Below are positions 37,672 through 47,593 of a stretch of 64,000 bases of DNA, piece after piece. The notes beneath the pieces are model-generated. The model was not told the origin of the DNA, ran no database searches, and saw nothing but the letters and a program-made list of their open reading frames with translations. The DNA is taken from the NCBI RefSeq assembly GCF_009749405.1, contig NZ_WBIQ01000006.1, positions 248,001-312,000 on the forward strand, given 5' to 3'. The translations under genes were made by a program, and so were the position numbers. How positions within the stretch are numbered: the first letter of the stretch is position 1; every line of letters starts with the position of its first letter. The stretch comes from Agromyces lapidis. Lineage in GTDB: Bacteria > Actinomycetota > Actinomycetes > Actinomycetales > Microbacteriaceae.

Positions 37672-38925
37672 GTGACCCTCAACATCGTCGTCGGCATCAC
37701 CGGCGGCATCGCGGCATACAAGGCCGTCGGCGTCGTGCGCGCGCTCGTGCTCGCCGGGCACGACGTGCACGTCATCCCGACCGAGGCTGCGTTGCGCTTC
37801 GTCGGCAGGCCCACCCTCGAGGCGATCTCGCGCAACCCGGTGCACACCGAGCTCTACGAGGGCGTCGCCGAGGTGCGGCACGTCGCGATCGGCCAGGCGG
37901 CCGACCTCATCGTGATCGCGCCCGCGACGGCGAACTCGATCGCGAAGCTCGCCGCCGGGCTCGCCGACGACCTGCTCGGCAACAGCGTGCTCGCGAGCGA
38001 GGCGCCCGTCGTCATCGCCCCGGCGATGCACACCGAGATGTGGCGGCACCCGGCGACGCAGGCGAACATCGCGACGCTCGAGGCCCGCGGCGTCACCGTC
38101 GTCGGCCCCGCCGTCGGCCAGCTCACCGGTGCCGACAGCGGACCCGGCCGCATGGAGGAGCCCGAGGTCATCGTCGCGGCGGCACTCGCCGTCGTGGCAT
38201 CCGCTCGCGGCGAGAACCACGATCTCGCGGGTCGCCGCATCGTCGTGACCGCCGGTGGCACGCGCGAACCGCTCGACCCCGTGCGCTTCCTCGGCAACCG
38301 TTCGAGCGGCAAGCAGGGCGTCGCGATCGCCGAGGCCGCTCGCGCCCGAGGCGCCGAGGTCACCCTCATCGCGGCGAACCTCGAGGTGGCCGATCCCGCG
38401 GGCTGCGATCTCCGCCGCGTCTCGAGCGCCCTCGAACTGCAGGCCGCCGTCACCGAGGCCGCACGCGGCGCCGACGCGGTGATCATGGCCGCCGCCGTCG
38501 CCGACTACCGTCCCGCGAGCATCAGCGAGCAGAAGATCAAGAAAGACGGCTCGGGCGACGGGCTGACGATCGAGCTCGTCCGCAACCCCGACATCCTCGC
38601 CGGACTCGGGCACGCCCCGCACGACGGCACCCTCCTCGTCGGCTTCGCCGCCGAGACCGAACCCGATGACGGGCGGCTGCTCGAGCTCGGCCGCGCCAAG
38701 CGGCGTGCGAAAGGCGCCGACGTGCTCGTCGTGAACCGCGTCGGCTGGAACGAGGGCTTCGCGAGCGACGACAACTCGGTGGTCATCCTCGGCGGCGACG
38801 ACGAGATCGTCACACGGCTTCACGGAACGAAACCGTCGGTGGCCGGTGCCATCCTCGACGTGGTTGTCTCGAAGTTCGCCCACACCGCCGAAGACCGCAC
38901 CACGAAAGAAGCCGACCCCGTATGA
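37672..38925 (+). CDS. coaBC: Bifunctional phosphopantothenoylcysteine decarboxylase / phosphopantothenate--cysteine ligase
   Basis: Protein of 417 residues for two steps of coenzyme A synthesis. The N-terminal FMN flavoprotein CoaC half (to about 180) has [25 protein letters not shown] and PAMHTEMW. The C-terminal CoaB half has [22 protein letters not shown] and [13 protein letters not shown] start 13 bases after rpoZ. The stop overlaps metK by 4 bp. Confidence 0.96.
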   Translation: MTLNIVVGITGGIAAYKAVGVVRALVLAGHDVHVIPTEAALRFVGRPTLEAISRNPVHTELYEGVAEVRHVAIGQAADLIVIAPATANSIAKLAAGLADDLLGNSVLASEAPVVIAPAMHTEMWRHPATQANIATLEARGVTVVGPAVGQLTGADSGPGRMEEPEVIVAAALAVVASARGENHDLAGRRIVVTAGGTREPLDPVRFLGNRSSGKQGVAIAEAARARGAEVTLIAANLEVADPAGCDLRRVSSALELQAAVTEAARGADAVIMAAAVADYRPASISEQKIKKDGSGDGLTIELVRNPDILAGLGHAPHDGTLLVGFAAETEPDDGRLLELGRAKRRAKGADVLVVNRVGWNEGFASDDNSVVILGGDDEIVTRLHGTKPSVAGAILDVVVSKFAHTAEDRTTKEADPV

Positions 38926-40115
38926 GCGCCCTCCGCCTCTTCACCTCCGAGTCCGTGACCGAAGGCCACCCCGATAAGATCTGCGACCAGATCTCGGACT
39001 CGATCCTCGACGCGCTGCTCGCCGTCGACCCGAACAGCCGGGTCGCCGTCGAGACGCTCGTGACGACGGGGCTCGTGCACGTGGCCGGCGAGGTCACGAC
39101 GTCGGGCTACGTCGAGATCCCGGCGATCGTGCGGGAGCGGGTCACGTCGATCGGCTACGACTCCTCCGACGTGTGGTTCGACGGCCGCTCGTGCGGCGTC
39201 TCGGTCTCGATCGGCGGTCAGTCGCCCGACATCGCGCAGGGCGTCGACCACGCCTTCGAGGCGCGCGAGCGCGCCAGCGAGGACGCCCTCGACCGCCAGG
39301 GCGCGGGCGACCAGGGCATCATGTTCGGGTACGCCACCCGCGAGACGCCCGAGCTCATGCCGGTGCCGATCTGGCTCGCGCATCGCCTCGCCGAGCGCCT
39401 GGCGAACGTGCGCAAGGCGGGCGAGCTCGACTACCTGCGCCCCGACGGCAAGACCCAGGTGACCGTCGGCTACGACGGACCGACGCCGAAGACGATCGAG
39501 ACCGTCGTGCTCTCGACCCAGCACTCGCCCGCGGTCTCGAACGAACAGCTGCGGGCCGAGGTCGAAGAGCTCGTCATCCGCCCGGTGCTCGACCAGGTCG
39601 AGCTCGCGCGTCCCGAGCTCGCGGTGCTGATCAACCCGACCGGGCGCTTCGAGATCGGCGGCCCGCAGGGCGACGCCGGCCTCACGGGCCGCAAGATCAT
39701 CATCGACACCTACGGCGGCGCGAGCCGCCACGGAGGCGGCGCGTTCAGCGGCAAGGACCCGTCGAAGGTCGACCGTTCGGCCGCGTACGCGATGCGCTGG
39801 GTCGCGAAGAACGCGGTGGCCGCCGGCCTCGCCGACCGGCTCGAGATCCAGGTCGCATACGCGATCGGCAAGGCGGCGCCCGTCGGTCTCTACGTCGAGA
39901 CTTTCGGCACGGGCGTGCTGCCCGACGACGAGATCATCGGCGCCGTCCGCGAGGTGTTCGACCTGCGTCCGGCCGCGATCATCCGCGACCTCGACCTGCT
40001 GCGCCCGATCTACGCGCAGACGGCGAGCTACGGCCACTTCGGGCGAGAGCTGCCCGACTTCACGTGGGAGCGCCTCGACCGCGTCGCCGACCTGCGTTCC
40101 GCCGCCGGGCTCTGA
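38922..40115 (+). CDS. metK: S-adenosylmethionine synthase
   Basis: Enzyme of 397 residues forming SAM from ATP and methionine. It starts with the [18 protein letters not shown] signature (H16), and has [12 protein letters not shown] and [19 protein letters not shown]. It overlaps coaBC by 4 bp and is one base from priA. Confidence 0.98.
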   Translation: MSALRLFTSESVTEGHPDKICDQISDSILDALLAVDPNSRVAVETLVTTGLVHVAGEVTTSGYVEIPAIVRERVTSIGYDSSDVWFDGRSCGVSVSIGGQSPDIAQGVDHAFEARERASEDALDRQGAGDQGIMFGYATRETPELMPVPIWLAHRLAERLANVRKAGELDYLRPDGKTQVTVGYDGPTPKTIETVVLSTQHSPAVSNEQLRAEVEELVIRPVLDQVELARPELAVLINPTGRFEIGGPQGDAGLTGRKIIIDTYGGASRHGGGAFSGKDPSKVDRSAAYAMRWVAKNAVAAGLADRLEIQVAYAIGKAAPVGLYVETFGTGVLPDDEIIGAVREVFDLRPAAIIRDLDLLRPIYAQTASYGHFGRELPDFTWERLDRVADLRSAAGL

Positions 40116-40116
40116 G

Positions 40117-42072
40117 GTGACGGCCGGCCCGGTCGCCAGGGTGCTCGTCGATTCACCGCTGCCGCAACTCGACCAGCTGTTCGACTACCGCGTGCCCGAG
40201 CGACTCGTCGAAGAGGCGAAGCCGGGCGTCCGGGTGCGGGTGCCGCTGCGCTCGGGCGGACGGATCGCCGACGGCTGGCTCGTCGAGCTCGCGGAGTCGA
40301 GCGAGTACGAGGGCCGTCTCGCCGAGCTCGACCTCGTCGTGTCCGAGGTGCCGCTCCTCGGCGCCGAGGTGTGGGCGCTCGCCCGGGCGGTCGCCGACCG
40401 GGCTGCCGGCAATGCGAGCGACGTCCTGCGCCTCGCGATCCCGAGCCGCTACGTGCGCGTCGAGCGGGCCTGGCGCGCGGCCGAGCCCGACCCCGGCGAA
40501 CTGCCGGCGGCCACGGCAGTCACGGGCTACGAGGCGGGCGTCGTCGAGGCGGGCATCGCAGGCGGTGAGCGGATGGCCCTCGCCGCCGACCCGCGCCCGA
40601 TCAAGCTGCCGTCGGGGGAGTGGGTCGGCGCCTGGGCGGTCACGCTCGCCGAGGCCGCAGCGGCGACGCTGGCGGCCGATCGCTCGAGCCTGCTCGTCGT
40701 GCCCGACTACCGCGATCAGGAGCAGCTGCAGGCCGCCCTCGCCGAGATCGTCGACCCCCGCCGGGTGCTGCGCACCGATGCGCGGCAGACGGGCGGTGCC
40801 CGGTTCCGGGCATTCCTCGACGCCGGCGGCGATGACGCGCGCATCATCGTCGGCAACCGGTCGACGGTGTATGCGCCCGCGGCGAGGCTCGGCCTCATCG
40901 CGCTGTGGGACGACGGTGACGCGCTCATGAACGAGCCGTTGAGTCCCGGCGTGCATCCGCGCGACGTCGCCCTGATCCGACAGGAGCAGTCCGACGCGGC
41001 ACTGATCCTCCTCGGGCACACTCGCAGCGTCGAGGTCGAGCGCCTCGTCGAGATCGGCTGGGTGCGGCCGGTCGCCGCCCACCGTCACGTGCGCCCGCGC
41101 GTCATCCCGACCGAGCAGCAGGCGGCGCCAGAGCCGGGCTCCGCGCGCATTCCCTCGGCCGCGTGGCGTCAGGCTCAAGAGGCGGTGCAGGAGGGGCCGG
41201 TGCTCGTGCAGGTCGCCCGCCCGGGGCACACGCCGATGCTCTCGTGCGATCGCTGTCGCGAGCCGGCGCGGTGCGCGGCGTGCGGCGGCGTGCTCGCCGT
41301 GCCCCGGGCGGGCGGCGCGCCACGGTGCACGCTCTGCGGCACGAGCGCCGCGAGCTGGCAGTGCCCGGTGTGCGAGTCGACCAAGCTGCGCGCCGTGACG
41401 GTCGGCGCGAGCCGCACCGCCGAGGAGCTCGGCCGGGCGTTCCCGCGGGCCCGGGTGATCCTCTCAGACGGCGAACGGCCGGTGCTGCGGGTGGGTGCCG
41501 AACCGGCGCTCGTCGTCGCGACGCGCGGCGCCGAGCCGATCGCCGACGGCGGCTATCGGGCGGTGCTGCTCCTCGACGGCGAGCGGATGCTCCTGCGTGA
41601 ATCCCTGCGGGTCGCAGAGGACTGCCTTCGGTGGTGGTCGAACGCGGCCGCACTCGCGTCGCCGGGTGCGCCCGTCTTCCTCGTCGGGGTGGCCGGGGCG
41701 CTCGCGCAGGCGCTCGCGGGCTGGCGTCAGCTCGAGTGGGCGGGCACCGAGCTCGCCGCGCGTCGCGCGCTGCGGTTCCCGCCCGCGGTGCGGGTGGCGA
41801 GCGTCACGGCGCCGCATTCCGGGGTCGAACGTGCGATCGCCGCAGCGACGGCGGCCGCGCCCGGGGTCGACGCGCTCGGGCCGACCCCGGTCGACGACGA
41901 GCTCGAGCGCGCGATCGTGCGATTCGACTACGGTTCGGGCGCCGCGGTGGCGCGCGCGCTGCGCGCCGAGATGATCCGGGTCGCGACCGAGCGGCGACGA
42001 CCTGTCGCGGGGCGTCGACCGCAGCGGCCCCGAGTCCTCCGAGTGCGATTCGACGACCCCGAGGTGCCGTAG
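40117..42072 (+). CDS. priA: PriA-like primosomal protein N', degenerate helicase
   Basis: Protein of 651 residues aligned with PriA by its N-terminal DNA-binding domain (VARVLVDSPLPQLDQLFDYRVPE), zinc-binding cysteines (C377, C380 ... C416, C419) and C-terminal fold. The helicase part lacks a Walker A: the usual GVTGSGKT position reads GEWVGAWAVTL, and the DEEH box is replaced by WDDGDA. Actinobacterial PriA proteins are often annotated as inactive helicases for this reason. It may still load replication proteins at forks. GTG start. Confidence 0.88.
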   Translation: MTAGPVARVLVDSPLPQLDQLFDYRVPERLVEEAKPGVRVRVPLRSGGRIADGWLVELAESSEYEGRLAELDLVVSEVPLLGAEVWALARAVADRAAGNASDVLRLAIPSRYVRVERAWRAAEPDPGELPAATAVTGYEAGVVEAGIAGGERMALAADPRPIKLPSGEWVGAWAVTLAEAAAATLAADRSSLLVVPDYRDQEQLQAALAEIVDPRRVLRTDARQTGGARFRAFLDAGGDDARIIVGNRSTVYAPAARLGLIALWDDGDALMNEPLSPGVHPRDVALIRQEQSDAALILLGHTRSVEVERLVEIGWVRPVAAHRHVRPRVIPTEQQAAPEPGSARIPSAAWRQAQEAVQEGPVLVQVARPGHTPMLSCDRCREPARCAACGGVLAVPRAGGAPRCTLCGTSAASWQCPVCESTKLRAVTVGASRTAEELGRAFPRARVILSDGERPVLRVGAEPALVVATRGAEPIADGGYRAVLLLDGERMLLRESLRVAEDCLRWWSNAAALASPGAPVFLVGVAGALAQALAGWRQLEWAGTELAARRALRFPPAVRVASVTAPHSGVERAIAAATAAAPGVDALGPTPVDDELERAIVRFDYGSGAAVARALRAEMIRVATERRRPVAGRRPQRPRVLRVRFDDPEVP

Positions 42073-42093
42073 GCCCGGAGGCGTCTCCTTCCT

Positions 42094-42115
42094 GAGGAGG
42101 GAATCCGTCCTCCTC
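42094..42115 (+). terminator. Possible priA terminator
   Basis: GAGGAGG (42094-42100) and CCTCCTC (42109-42115) form a 7-bp stem with an 8-base loop, 22 bases after the priA stop, separating priA from the two-component genes. Confidence 0.45.
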
Positions 42116-42162
42116 GCGACGGGGAGTCCGCGCGGAGCCTCGATCGGAGCGTCCGACCTCGT

Positions 42163-42168
42163 TAGCGT
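42163..42168 (+). promoter_or_regulatory. -10 element of a leaderless promoter (histidine kinase)
   Basis: TAGCGT, 6 bases before the ATG at 42175. No ribosome site lies between them. Confidence 0.55.
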
Positions 42169-42174
42169 GACGAC

Positions 42175-43449
42175 ATGACCCGCGATCGACTCATGAGCCT
42201 GCTCCTGCAACTCGCCCTCCCCGCCGCCGGAACCGTCTACTTCGTGCTGTGGTGCATCGCCGAGACGGGGCGTGGTCAGGGGCCGGCGATGATGCCGCCA
42301 CCCGAGTGGGCGGTGTTCGCCGGGTTCGGCACGGCGATCGGGCTCGCAGGGCGTTTTCCGCGAGCCGCCTCGTTGATCGCGATGACGACGCTCGCGATGA
42401 TGACGTTCTTGCCGGTGATGCGCCTCGAGGGCTCCGTCTGGGCGGCGCTGCTCGCCGTCCCGATCGTCGGCGTGGCCGTCGCTTCGGCGCCTCGCCGCCG
42501 CATCTGGGCCGCCGCCTATGCCGTGATCGTCGTCGTGCTCGTCGACACCTGGCTGGTGCTCGCCGGAATGCAGGAGGGGTTCCTCATCCCGGCCGCCGAC
42601 TTCTGGGCGGCAGCGATGTACACCCTGCTGAATCCCTTCGCGATCGCGACTGCCCTCGTGATGGCGGCGGCGTGGGCGATCGGGTGGGCGCTCGGGACGG
42701 TGCGAACCCGGTATGCCGAGCGCCGTGCGGCCGCCCGGCAGGCTGCCGAACTGCGTGAGGCAGAGCTCGAACTCGCCGCTGCGCTCGAGCACGAGCGCTT
42801 CGCGCGGGAGGTCCACGATGTGGTCGCGCACTCGCTCGCGGGGATCGTCGCGCAGGCCGATGGCGCCCGCTACGCGGGAGTCGAGCGGGGAGCGGCGAAC
42901 GATGCGCTCGACGCGATCGCCGAACGCGGACGAGGAGCGCTCGTCGAGGTGCGGCGGCTGCTCGACGGGCTCGACGACGCGGGGGAGTTCGAGAGCCCGG
43001 GCATCGACCGGCTCGACGAACTCGTCGCCGGTGCTCGTTCAGCCGGGCTCGATGTGGAGGTCGATGAGCGCGGCGAGGCGTTCGAACTCGCATCCCCGCA
43101 GTCGCGCGCGCTGTATCGGATCATCCAGGAGAGTCTGACCAACGCCGTCCGGCACGGCGGTCGAACCGCGTCGACGACGGTGGTCCTCGATCGTCGCCGC
43201 GACGGCACGGGCTTCGAGATCGTGTCGCCGCGACGGGCCGAGCGCGTCGGAGGTGTGCAGGGGCGCGGCATCGTCGGCATGCGCGAACGGGCGAGGCTCG
43301 CGGGCGGATGGCTCGGCGTCGACGCCGATGACGAACGGGGCTTCGTCGTCGCCGGGTTCCTGCCCGCCGCGCATGCCGGAGGGGCGTCGGAGGGCGGCCA
43401 CGCGTCGCCCGGGGTTGACGCGGCGACGAGCAGCGAGGCCGAGGCGTGA
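42175..43449 (+). CDS. Sensor histidine kinase (NarL/DesK-type, HisKA_3)
   Basis: Protein of 424 residues. About six transmembrane helices fill residues 9-175 with no large extracellular domain, so the signal is probably sensed in the membrane. A coiled-coil linker leads to the HisKA_3 phosphoacceptor H214 in REVHDVVAHSLAG, then an HATPase domain with N-box QESLTNAVRHGG and GRGIVGMRERARLAGG. The aspartate element between these boxes (DxGxG) is degenerate. A polar tail of about 25 residues ends the protein. It overlaps its response regulator by 4 bp. Confidence 0.88.
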   Translation: MTRDRLMSLLLQLALPAAGTVYFVLWCIAETGRGQGPAMMPPPEWAVFAGFGTAIGLAGRFPRAASLIAMTTLAMMTFLPVMRLEGSVWAALLAVPIVGVAVASAPRRRIWAAAYAVIVVVLVDTWLVLAGMQEGFLIPAADFWAAAMYTLLNPFAIATALVMAAAWAIGWALGTVRTRYAERRAAARQAAELREAELELAAALEHERFAREVHDVVAHSLAGIVAQADGARYAGVERGAANDALDAIAERGRGALVEVRRLLDGLDDAGEFESPGIDRLDELVAGARSAGLDVEVDERGEAFELASPQSRALYRIIQESLTNAVRHGGRTASTTVVLDRRRDGTGFEIVSPRRAERVGGVQGRGIVGMRERARLAGGWLGVDADDERGFVVAGFLPAAHAGGASEGGHASPGVDAATSSEAEA

Positions 43450-44087
43450 ACGTGCGGGTGGCGATCGCCGACGACGAACGGCTCTTCTGCTCGGGCATCG
43501 GCATGCTCGTCGGCTCGCAATCCGATCTCGAGTTCGTGGGTTCCGCGCATCGGGGCGACGAGGTGCGCGGCCTCGTCGACGACGCACGGCCCGACGTGCT
43601 CCTGATGGACGTGCGCATGCCCGGGCTGGACGGCGTCTCGGCGACCGAGGCGCTCCTCGGCGAGGGCGTCGACCGACCGCGGGTCATCGTGCTGACGACG
43701 CATCGAGGCGAGATCGCCGTGCAGCGGGCGTTGCGCGCCGGCGCACGCGGGTTCCTCATGAAGGACGCGACACCCGAGTTGCTGCTCGCGGCGGTTCGCA
43801 CGGTGCACGACGGCGGCACGGTGGTGGCTCCGGCCGAGCCAGGCAGCCTCGTGCGCGACATTCCCGATCGCCCCCGCGACGACGCCTCGATCGCGGCGCT
43901 GTCGCGGCGGGAACGGGACGTTTACCTGCTCGCGGCGCGGGGGCGTTCGAACGCCGAGATCGCGGTGGAAGCGTTCATCTCCGAGACCACCGTGAAGAGC
44001 CATGTCTCGTCGGTGCTCGCCAAGCTCGGCCTCGCTTCACGCCTGCAGATCGTGGCGCACGCGTGGGAGCACGGACTGCTCGGCTGA
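43446..44087 (+). CDS. LuxR/NarL-family response regulator
   Basis: Protein of 213 residues. The receiver domain has the acidic pair D9-D10, phosphoacceptor D55 in LLMDVRMPGLDG, and conserved Thr and Lys (VIVLTTH, FLMKDA). The C-terminal LuxR helix-turn-helix reads LSRRERDVYLLAARGRSNAEIA...SETTVKSHVSSVLAKLGL. GTG start overlapping the kinase stop. Together they form a complete two-component system; target genes are unknown. Confidence 0.92.
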   Translation: MNVRVAIADDERLFCSGIGMLVGSQSDLEFVGSAHRGDEVRGLVDDARPDVLLMDVRMPGLDGVSATEALLGEGVDRPRVIVLTTHRGEIAVQRALRAGARGFLMKDATPELLLAAVRTVHDGGTVVAPAEPGSLVRDIPDRPRDDASIAALSRRERDVYLLAARGRSNAEIAVEAFISETTVKSHVSSVLAKLGLASRLQIVAHAWEHGLLG

Positions 44088-44098
44088 CGCGCATCCGG

Positions 44099-44104
44099 GA
44101 GAAT
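44099..44104 (+). promoter_or_regulatory. -10-like element before fmt
   Basis: GAGAAT, 6 bases before the fmt GTG at 44111, the same geometry as the other leaderless starts here, though the hexamer lacks the first T. Confidence 0.35.
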
Positions 44105-44110
44105 GGGCGG

Positions 44111-45049
44111 GTGAACTCCCTGCGCCTCGTCTTCGCCGGAACCCCCGCCCCCGCCGTCCCGAGCCTCGAGCGGCTCATCCGCGACGGGCGCCATGAGGTG
44201 GCCGGCGTCGTGACCCGCCCCGACGCGCCGCTCGGGCGCAAGCGCGTGCTGACCCCGTCGCCGGTGGCGGCCGCGGCGGAGGCGCACGGCCTGCCGATCG
44301 TGAAGGCCACCCGGCTCGACGACAAGGCGACGGCGCGGATCGAGGCGCTCCGGCCCGATCTCGGCGTGATCGTCGCCTACGGCGGGCTCGTGCGCGAGCC
44401 ACTGCTCTCGCTGCCGCGACTCGGCTGGATCAACCTGCACTTCTCGGTACTGCCGGCCTGGCGCGGTGCCGCGCCCGTGCAGCACGCGATCATTGCCGCC
44501 GACGACGAGCTCGGGGCATCCGTGTTCCAACTCGTGCCCGAGCTCGACGCGGGCGACGTTTTCGCGGTGCGCAGCTGGCCGAACGATGCGGGGCTCACGG
44601 CGGGCGCCGCGCTCGAGCTGCTCGCGGAGCGCGGCGCCGGGCTCCTCGCCGAGGTGGTCGACGGCCTCGCGGACGGCACGGCCCGCGCGGTGCCGCAGTC
44701 GGGCGAGCCGAGTCTTGCGCCGAAGCTCACGATCGACGACGGCCGGCTCGACTGGCGCCTCGACGCGCGCGCGGTGCTCGCGCGGTACCGGGGCACGACC
44801 CCGGAGCCGGGAGCGTGGACGACGGTCGGCGGCGAGCGGCTGAAGGTGCTCGAGGCCCGCGCCGTCGAGGCCGGGGAGTCGGTCGAACCGCTCGCTCCCG
44901 GCGAGCTCCGCCCCGAGCGTCGTCGCGTGCTCGTCGGCACCGCCGACGCGCCGATCGAGCTCGTCCGCGTGCAGCCCGCCGGCAAGGGCGCGATGGCCGC
45001 CGCCGACTGGGGCCACGGCCTCGCCGAGTCGCTCCGCACGCTCGAGTAG
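44111..45049 (+). CDS. fmt: Methionyl-tRNA formyltransferase
   Basis: Enzyme of 312 residues formylating initiator Met-tRNA. Catalytic N and H are in INLHFSVLPAWRGAAPVQHAI, and the conserved aspartate is in FQLVPELDAGDVF; the SLRLVFAGTPAPAVPSLE start is typical. A C-terminal OB domain binds tRNA. The GTG at 44111 gives the normal family N-terminus and has no ribosome site. Confidence 0.95.
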   Translation: MNSLRLVFAGTPAPAVPSLERLIRDGRHEVAGVVTRPDAPLGRKRVLTPSPVAAAAEAHGLPIVKATRLDDKATARIEALRPDLGVIVAYGGLVREPLLSLPRLGWINLHFSVLPAWRGAAPVQHAIIAADDELGASVFQLVPELDAGDVFAVRSWPNDAGLTAGAALELLAERGAGLLAEVVDGLADGTARAVPQSGEPSLAPKLTIDDGRLDWRLDARAVLARYRGTTPEPGAWTTVGGERLKVLEARAVEAGESVEPLAPGELRPERRRVLVGTADAPIELVRVQPAGKGAMAAADWGHGLAESLRTLE

Positions 45050-45117
45050 GCGCCGAGGTGCCGAGGTGCCGACCGTGTCGGCCTCTGGGCGGACGGGCAG
45101 GCTGTCGGCGCGCCGCG

Positions 45118-45123
45118 TACAGT
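45118..45123 (+). promoter_or_regulatory. -10 element of a leaderless rsmB promoter
   Basis: TACAGT, 6 bases before the GTG at 45130, with no ribosome site between them. Confidence 0.55.
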
Positions 45124-45129
45124 TGACGG

Positions 45130-46560
45130 GTGCAGCAGCAACGCCCCGCCCGACGGCCCGCCCGCGACCGCGACGCCCAGCGACCCCGCCAGGTGCGCGT
45201 GTCGCCGCCCCGCATCGTCGCCTACGAGGTGCTCGAGGCGGTGCGCACGGACGAGGCCTACGCGAACCTGCTGCTGCCCAAGCGCATCGAGCGCTCGAAG
45301 CTCAGCGAGGCCGACGCGGCGCTCGCGACCGAGCTGACGTACGGCACGCTCCGCATGCAGGGCTTCTACGACGCGGTGATCGAGCTCGCCGCGGGCCGGC
45401 CCGCGGGCCGCATCGATCCGCCAGTGCTCGACGTGCTCCGGCTCGGCGTGCACCAGCTGCTCTCGACCCGCGTGCCGACGCATGCCGCGGTCAACGAGCA
45501 GGTCGTGCTCGCGAAGCGCATCGCGCCCGCCGCGAGCGGCTTCGTGAACGGGGTGCTCCGCACGGTCTCGCGCTCGAGCCTCGAATCATGGCGCGACGAG
45601 CTCGCCGCCGAGATGCCGAGCGACGACGCGCGGCTCGCGGTGCTCTCCTCGCATCCCGAGTGGATCGTCAGGGCGCTCCGCTCGGCGCTCGTGAAGGAGG
45701 GCCGCGGCGACGAGCTCGAGGCGCTGCTCGAGGCCGACAACCTGGCGCCCCGCGTGAACCTCGCGGTGCTGCCCGGGCTCGGCGACGAATCGCCCGAGGG
45801 CCTCGGCGAGCCGAACCGGTTCTCGCCGATCGGCGCGACCGCGCCGAACCCGATCGCGCTCGTCGCCGCCCACGAGGGCCGCGTGCGCGTGCAGGACGAG
45901 GGTTCGCAGCTCGCGGCGCTCGCCCTGTCGCGCGCCGCGGACGTCGCCCCTGGCGAGCGCTGGCTCGACCTCTGCGCCGGCCCGGGCGGCAAGACCGCCG
46001 TGCTCGCCGCCGAAGCGCTCGCGAACGATGCGGCCCTGGTCGCGAACGAGCTCGTCCCCGCGCGCGCCGAGCTCGTGCGCCGAGCGATCGCGGGCGTCCC
46101 CCTCGAGGTGCACGTCGCCGTCGGCGACGGTCGCGAGACGGATGCCTCGGCGCTCGGCTCTGCCGACGGATTCGACCGCATCCTGCTGGACGCGCCGTGC
46201 ACCGGGCTCGGTGCGCTGCGGCGTCGCCCCGAGGCGCGTTGGCGAAAGCAGCCCGCGGACGTGCCCGAGCTCACGCAGCTCCAGGGCGAGCTCTTCGATC
46301 ATGCGGTGCGGCTGCTCGCGCCGGGCGGGGTGCTGGCCTACGTGACGTGCTCGCCGCACACGGCCGAGACCCACGGCACCCTCGCGGCGGCGCTCCGCCG
46401 CTGGGAGGGCGAGCTCGAGCAGCTCGACACGCGGGCCGTCGTGCAGTCGGTGGTGCGCGAGCCGCTCGACCTCGCGGGGGCGCCCGAGACGGTGCAGCTC
46501 TGGCCGCACCGCCACGGCACCGACGCGATGTTCATCGCCCTCGTGCGCCGCACGCGCTGA
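45130..46560 (+). CDS. rsmB: 16S rRNA (cytosine-967 C5) methyltransferase family, RsmB
   Basis: Protein of 476 residues. After a basic tail comes a NusB-like domain (PRIVAYEVLEAVRTDEAYANLLL, residues about 25-165), then a SAM-dependent RNA methyltransferase domain with SAM motif LDLCAGPGGKT and the two catalytic cysteines C357 (DAPCTGLG) and C407 (TCSPHTAET). GTG start at 45130. fmt-rsmB-rpe is the usual gene order. Confidence 0.94.
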   Translation: MQQQRPARRPARDRDAQRPRQVRVSPPRIVAYEVLEAVRTDEAYANLLLPKRIERSKLSEADAALATELTYGTLRMQGFYDAVIELAAGRPAGRIDPPVLDVLRLGVHQLLSTRVPTHAAVNEQVVLAKRIAPAASGFVNGVLRTVSRSSLESWRDELAAEMPSDDARLAVLSSHPEWIVRALRSALVKEGRGDELEALLEADNLAPRVNLAVLPGLGDESPEGLGEPNRFSPIGATAPNPIALVAAHEGRVRVQDEGSQLAALALSRAADVAPGERWLDLCAGPGGKTAVLAAEALANDAALVANELVPARAELVRRAIAGVPLEVHVAVGDGRETDASALGSADGFDRILLDAPCTGLGALRRRPEARWRKQPADVPELTQLQGELFDHAVRLLAPGGVLAYVTCSPHTAETHGTLAAALRRWEGELEQLDTRAVVQSVVREPLDLAGAPETVQLWPHRHGTDAMFIALVRRTR

Positions 46561-46593
46561 ACGCGCGGCGGGCGCCGCGGCATCCTCGCTCGA

Positions 46594-46599
46594 TAGGCT
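46594..46599 (+). promoter_or_regulatory. -10 element of a leaderless rpe promoter
   Basis: TAGGCT, 7 bases before the ATG at 46607, with no ribosome site. Confidence 0.5.
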
Positions 46600-46606
46600 T
46601 CGAGCC

Positions 46607-47275
46607 ATGACGACGCGCATCAACCCGAGCATCCTCGCCGCCGACTTCGCGAACATCGAGCACGAGCTCGCCCGCATCGCGACGGCCGACCTCGTGCACG
46701 TCGACGTCATGGACAACCACTTCGTGCCGAACCTCACCTTCGGGCCGCAGATGGTCGAGCGCATCCGGGCGACGAGCCCGATCCCGCTCGACGTGCACCT
46801 CATGATCGACGACCCCGACCGCTGGGCACCCGGCTACGCCGAGCTCGGCGCCGAGAGTGTGACGTTCCATGTCGAGGCCGCGGCCGACCCGATCGCACTC
46901 GCCCGGCGGCTGCGTGCGATCGGGGCTCGCGCGGGCATCGCGCTGAAGCCCGGCACCGACGCCGAACCGTTCCTCGAGGTGCTGCACGAGTTCGACCAGG
47001 TGCTCGTGATGACCGTCGAGCCGGGCTTCGGCGGGCAGTCGTTCATGCCCGAGACCATGCCGAAGCTGCGGCGCGTCGCCGACGCGGTGCGCGCCGCCGG
47101 GCTCGACGTGTGGCTGCAGGTCGACGGCGGCGTCACGGTCGACACGATCGGCATCGCCGCCGAGGCCGGTGCCGACACCTTCGTCGCCGGATCGGCCGTG
47201 TTCCGAGGCGTCCCCGAGGCGCAGATCGCCGCCCTGCGAGCTGCTGCGTCGGCACACCCCCACGCGCACGGGTAG
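46607..47275 (+). CDS. rpe: Ribulose-phosphate 3-epimerase
   Basis: TIM-barrel enzyme of 222 residues interconverting ribulose 5-phosphate and xylulose 5-phosphate. Motifs are [46 protein letters not shown] and QVDGGV, which carry the metal ligands and phosphate loop. It lies 10 bases before hisE, which has its own -10 box. Confidence 0.96.
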   Translation: MTTRINPSILAADFANIEHELARIATADLVHVDVMDNHFVPNLTFGPQMVERIRATSPIPLDVHLMIDDPDRWAPGYAELGAESVTFHVEAAADPIALARRLRAIGARAGIALKPGTDAEPFLEVLHEFDQVLVMTVEPGFGGQSFMPETMPKLRRVADAVRAAGLDVWLQVDGGVTVDTIGIAAEAGADTFVAGSAVFRGVPEAQIAALRAAASAHPHAHG

Positions 47276-47278
47276 CCT
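47273..47278 (+). promoter_or_regulatory. -10 element of a leaderless hisE promoter
   Basis: TAGCCT overlaps the rpe stop codon and is 7 bases before the hisE GTG at 47286. Confidence 0.5.
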
Positions 47279-47285
47279 AGAGAGC

Positions 47286-47549
47286 GTGAAGACCTTCGAC
47301 GAACTCTTCGTCGAGCTGAGCGACAAGGCCCGCACCCGTCCTGAGGGTTCCGGCACCGTGCGCGAGCTCGACGCGGGCGTGCACGCCATCGGCAAGAAGA
47401 TCGTCGAGGAGGCCGCCGAGGTGTGGATGGCCGCCGAGTACCAGAGCGACGCCGAGACCGCTGAAGAGATCTCGCAGCTGCTCTACCACCTGCAGGTGCT
47501 CATGCTCGCGAAGGGGCTCTCGCCGGCCGACGTGTACCGACATCTCTGA
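47286..47549 (+). CDS. hisE: Phosphoribosyl-ATP pyrophosphatase
   Basis: All-alpha NTP pyrophosphohydrolase of 87 residues, second step of histidine synthesis. It starts [15 protein letters not shown] and has the metal-binding helix [15 protein letters not shown] with EE and the [13 protein letters not shown] segment. HisE and HisI are separate proteins here, as usual in actinobacteria. Confidence 0.95.
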   Translation: MKTFDELFVELSDKARTRPEGSGTVRELDAGVHAIGKKIVEEAAEVWMAAEYQSDAETAEEISQLLYHLQVLMLAKGLSPADVYRHL

Positions 47550-47593
47550 TCACGCCCATGGCCGATCAGACCCGTCGACACGAAAGTACCGAA

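Noticed and set aside
45050-45117. Repeat of GCCGAGGT in the fmt-rsmB gap
   Set aside because: Two adjacent 8-base copies are too short to be meaningful in this base composition.
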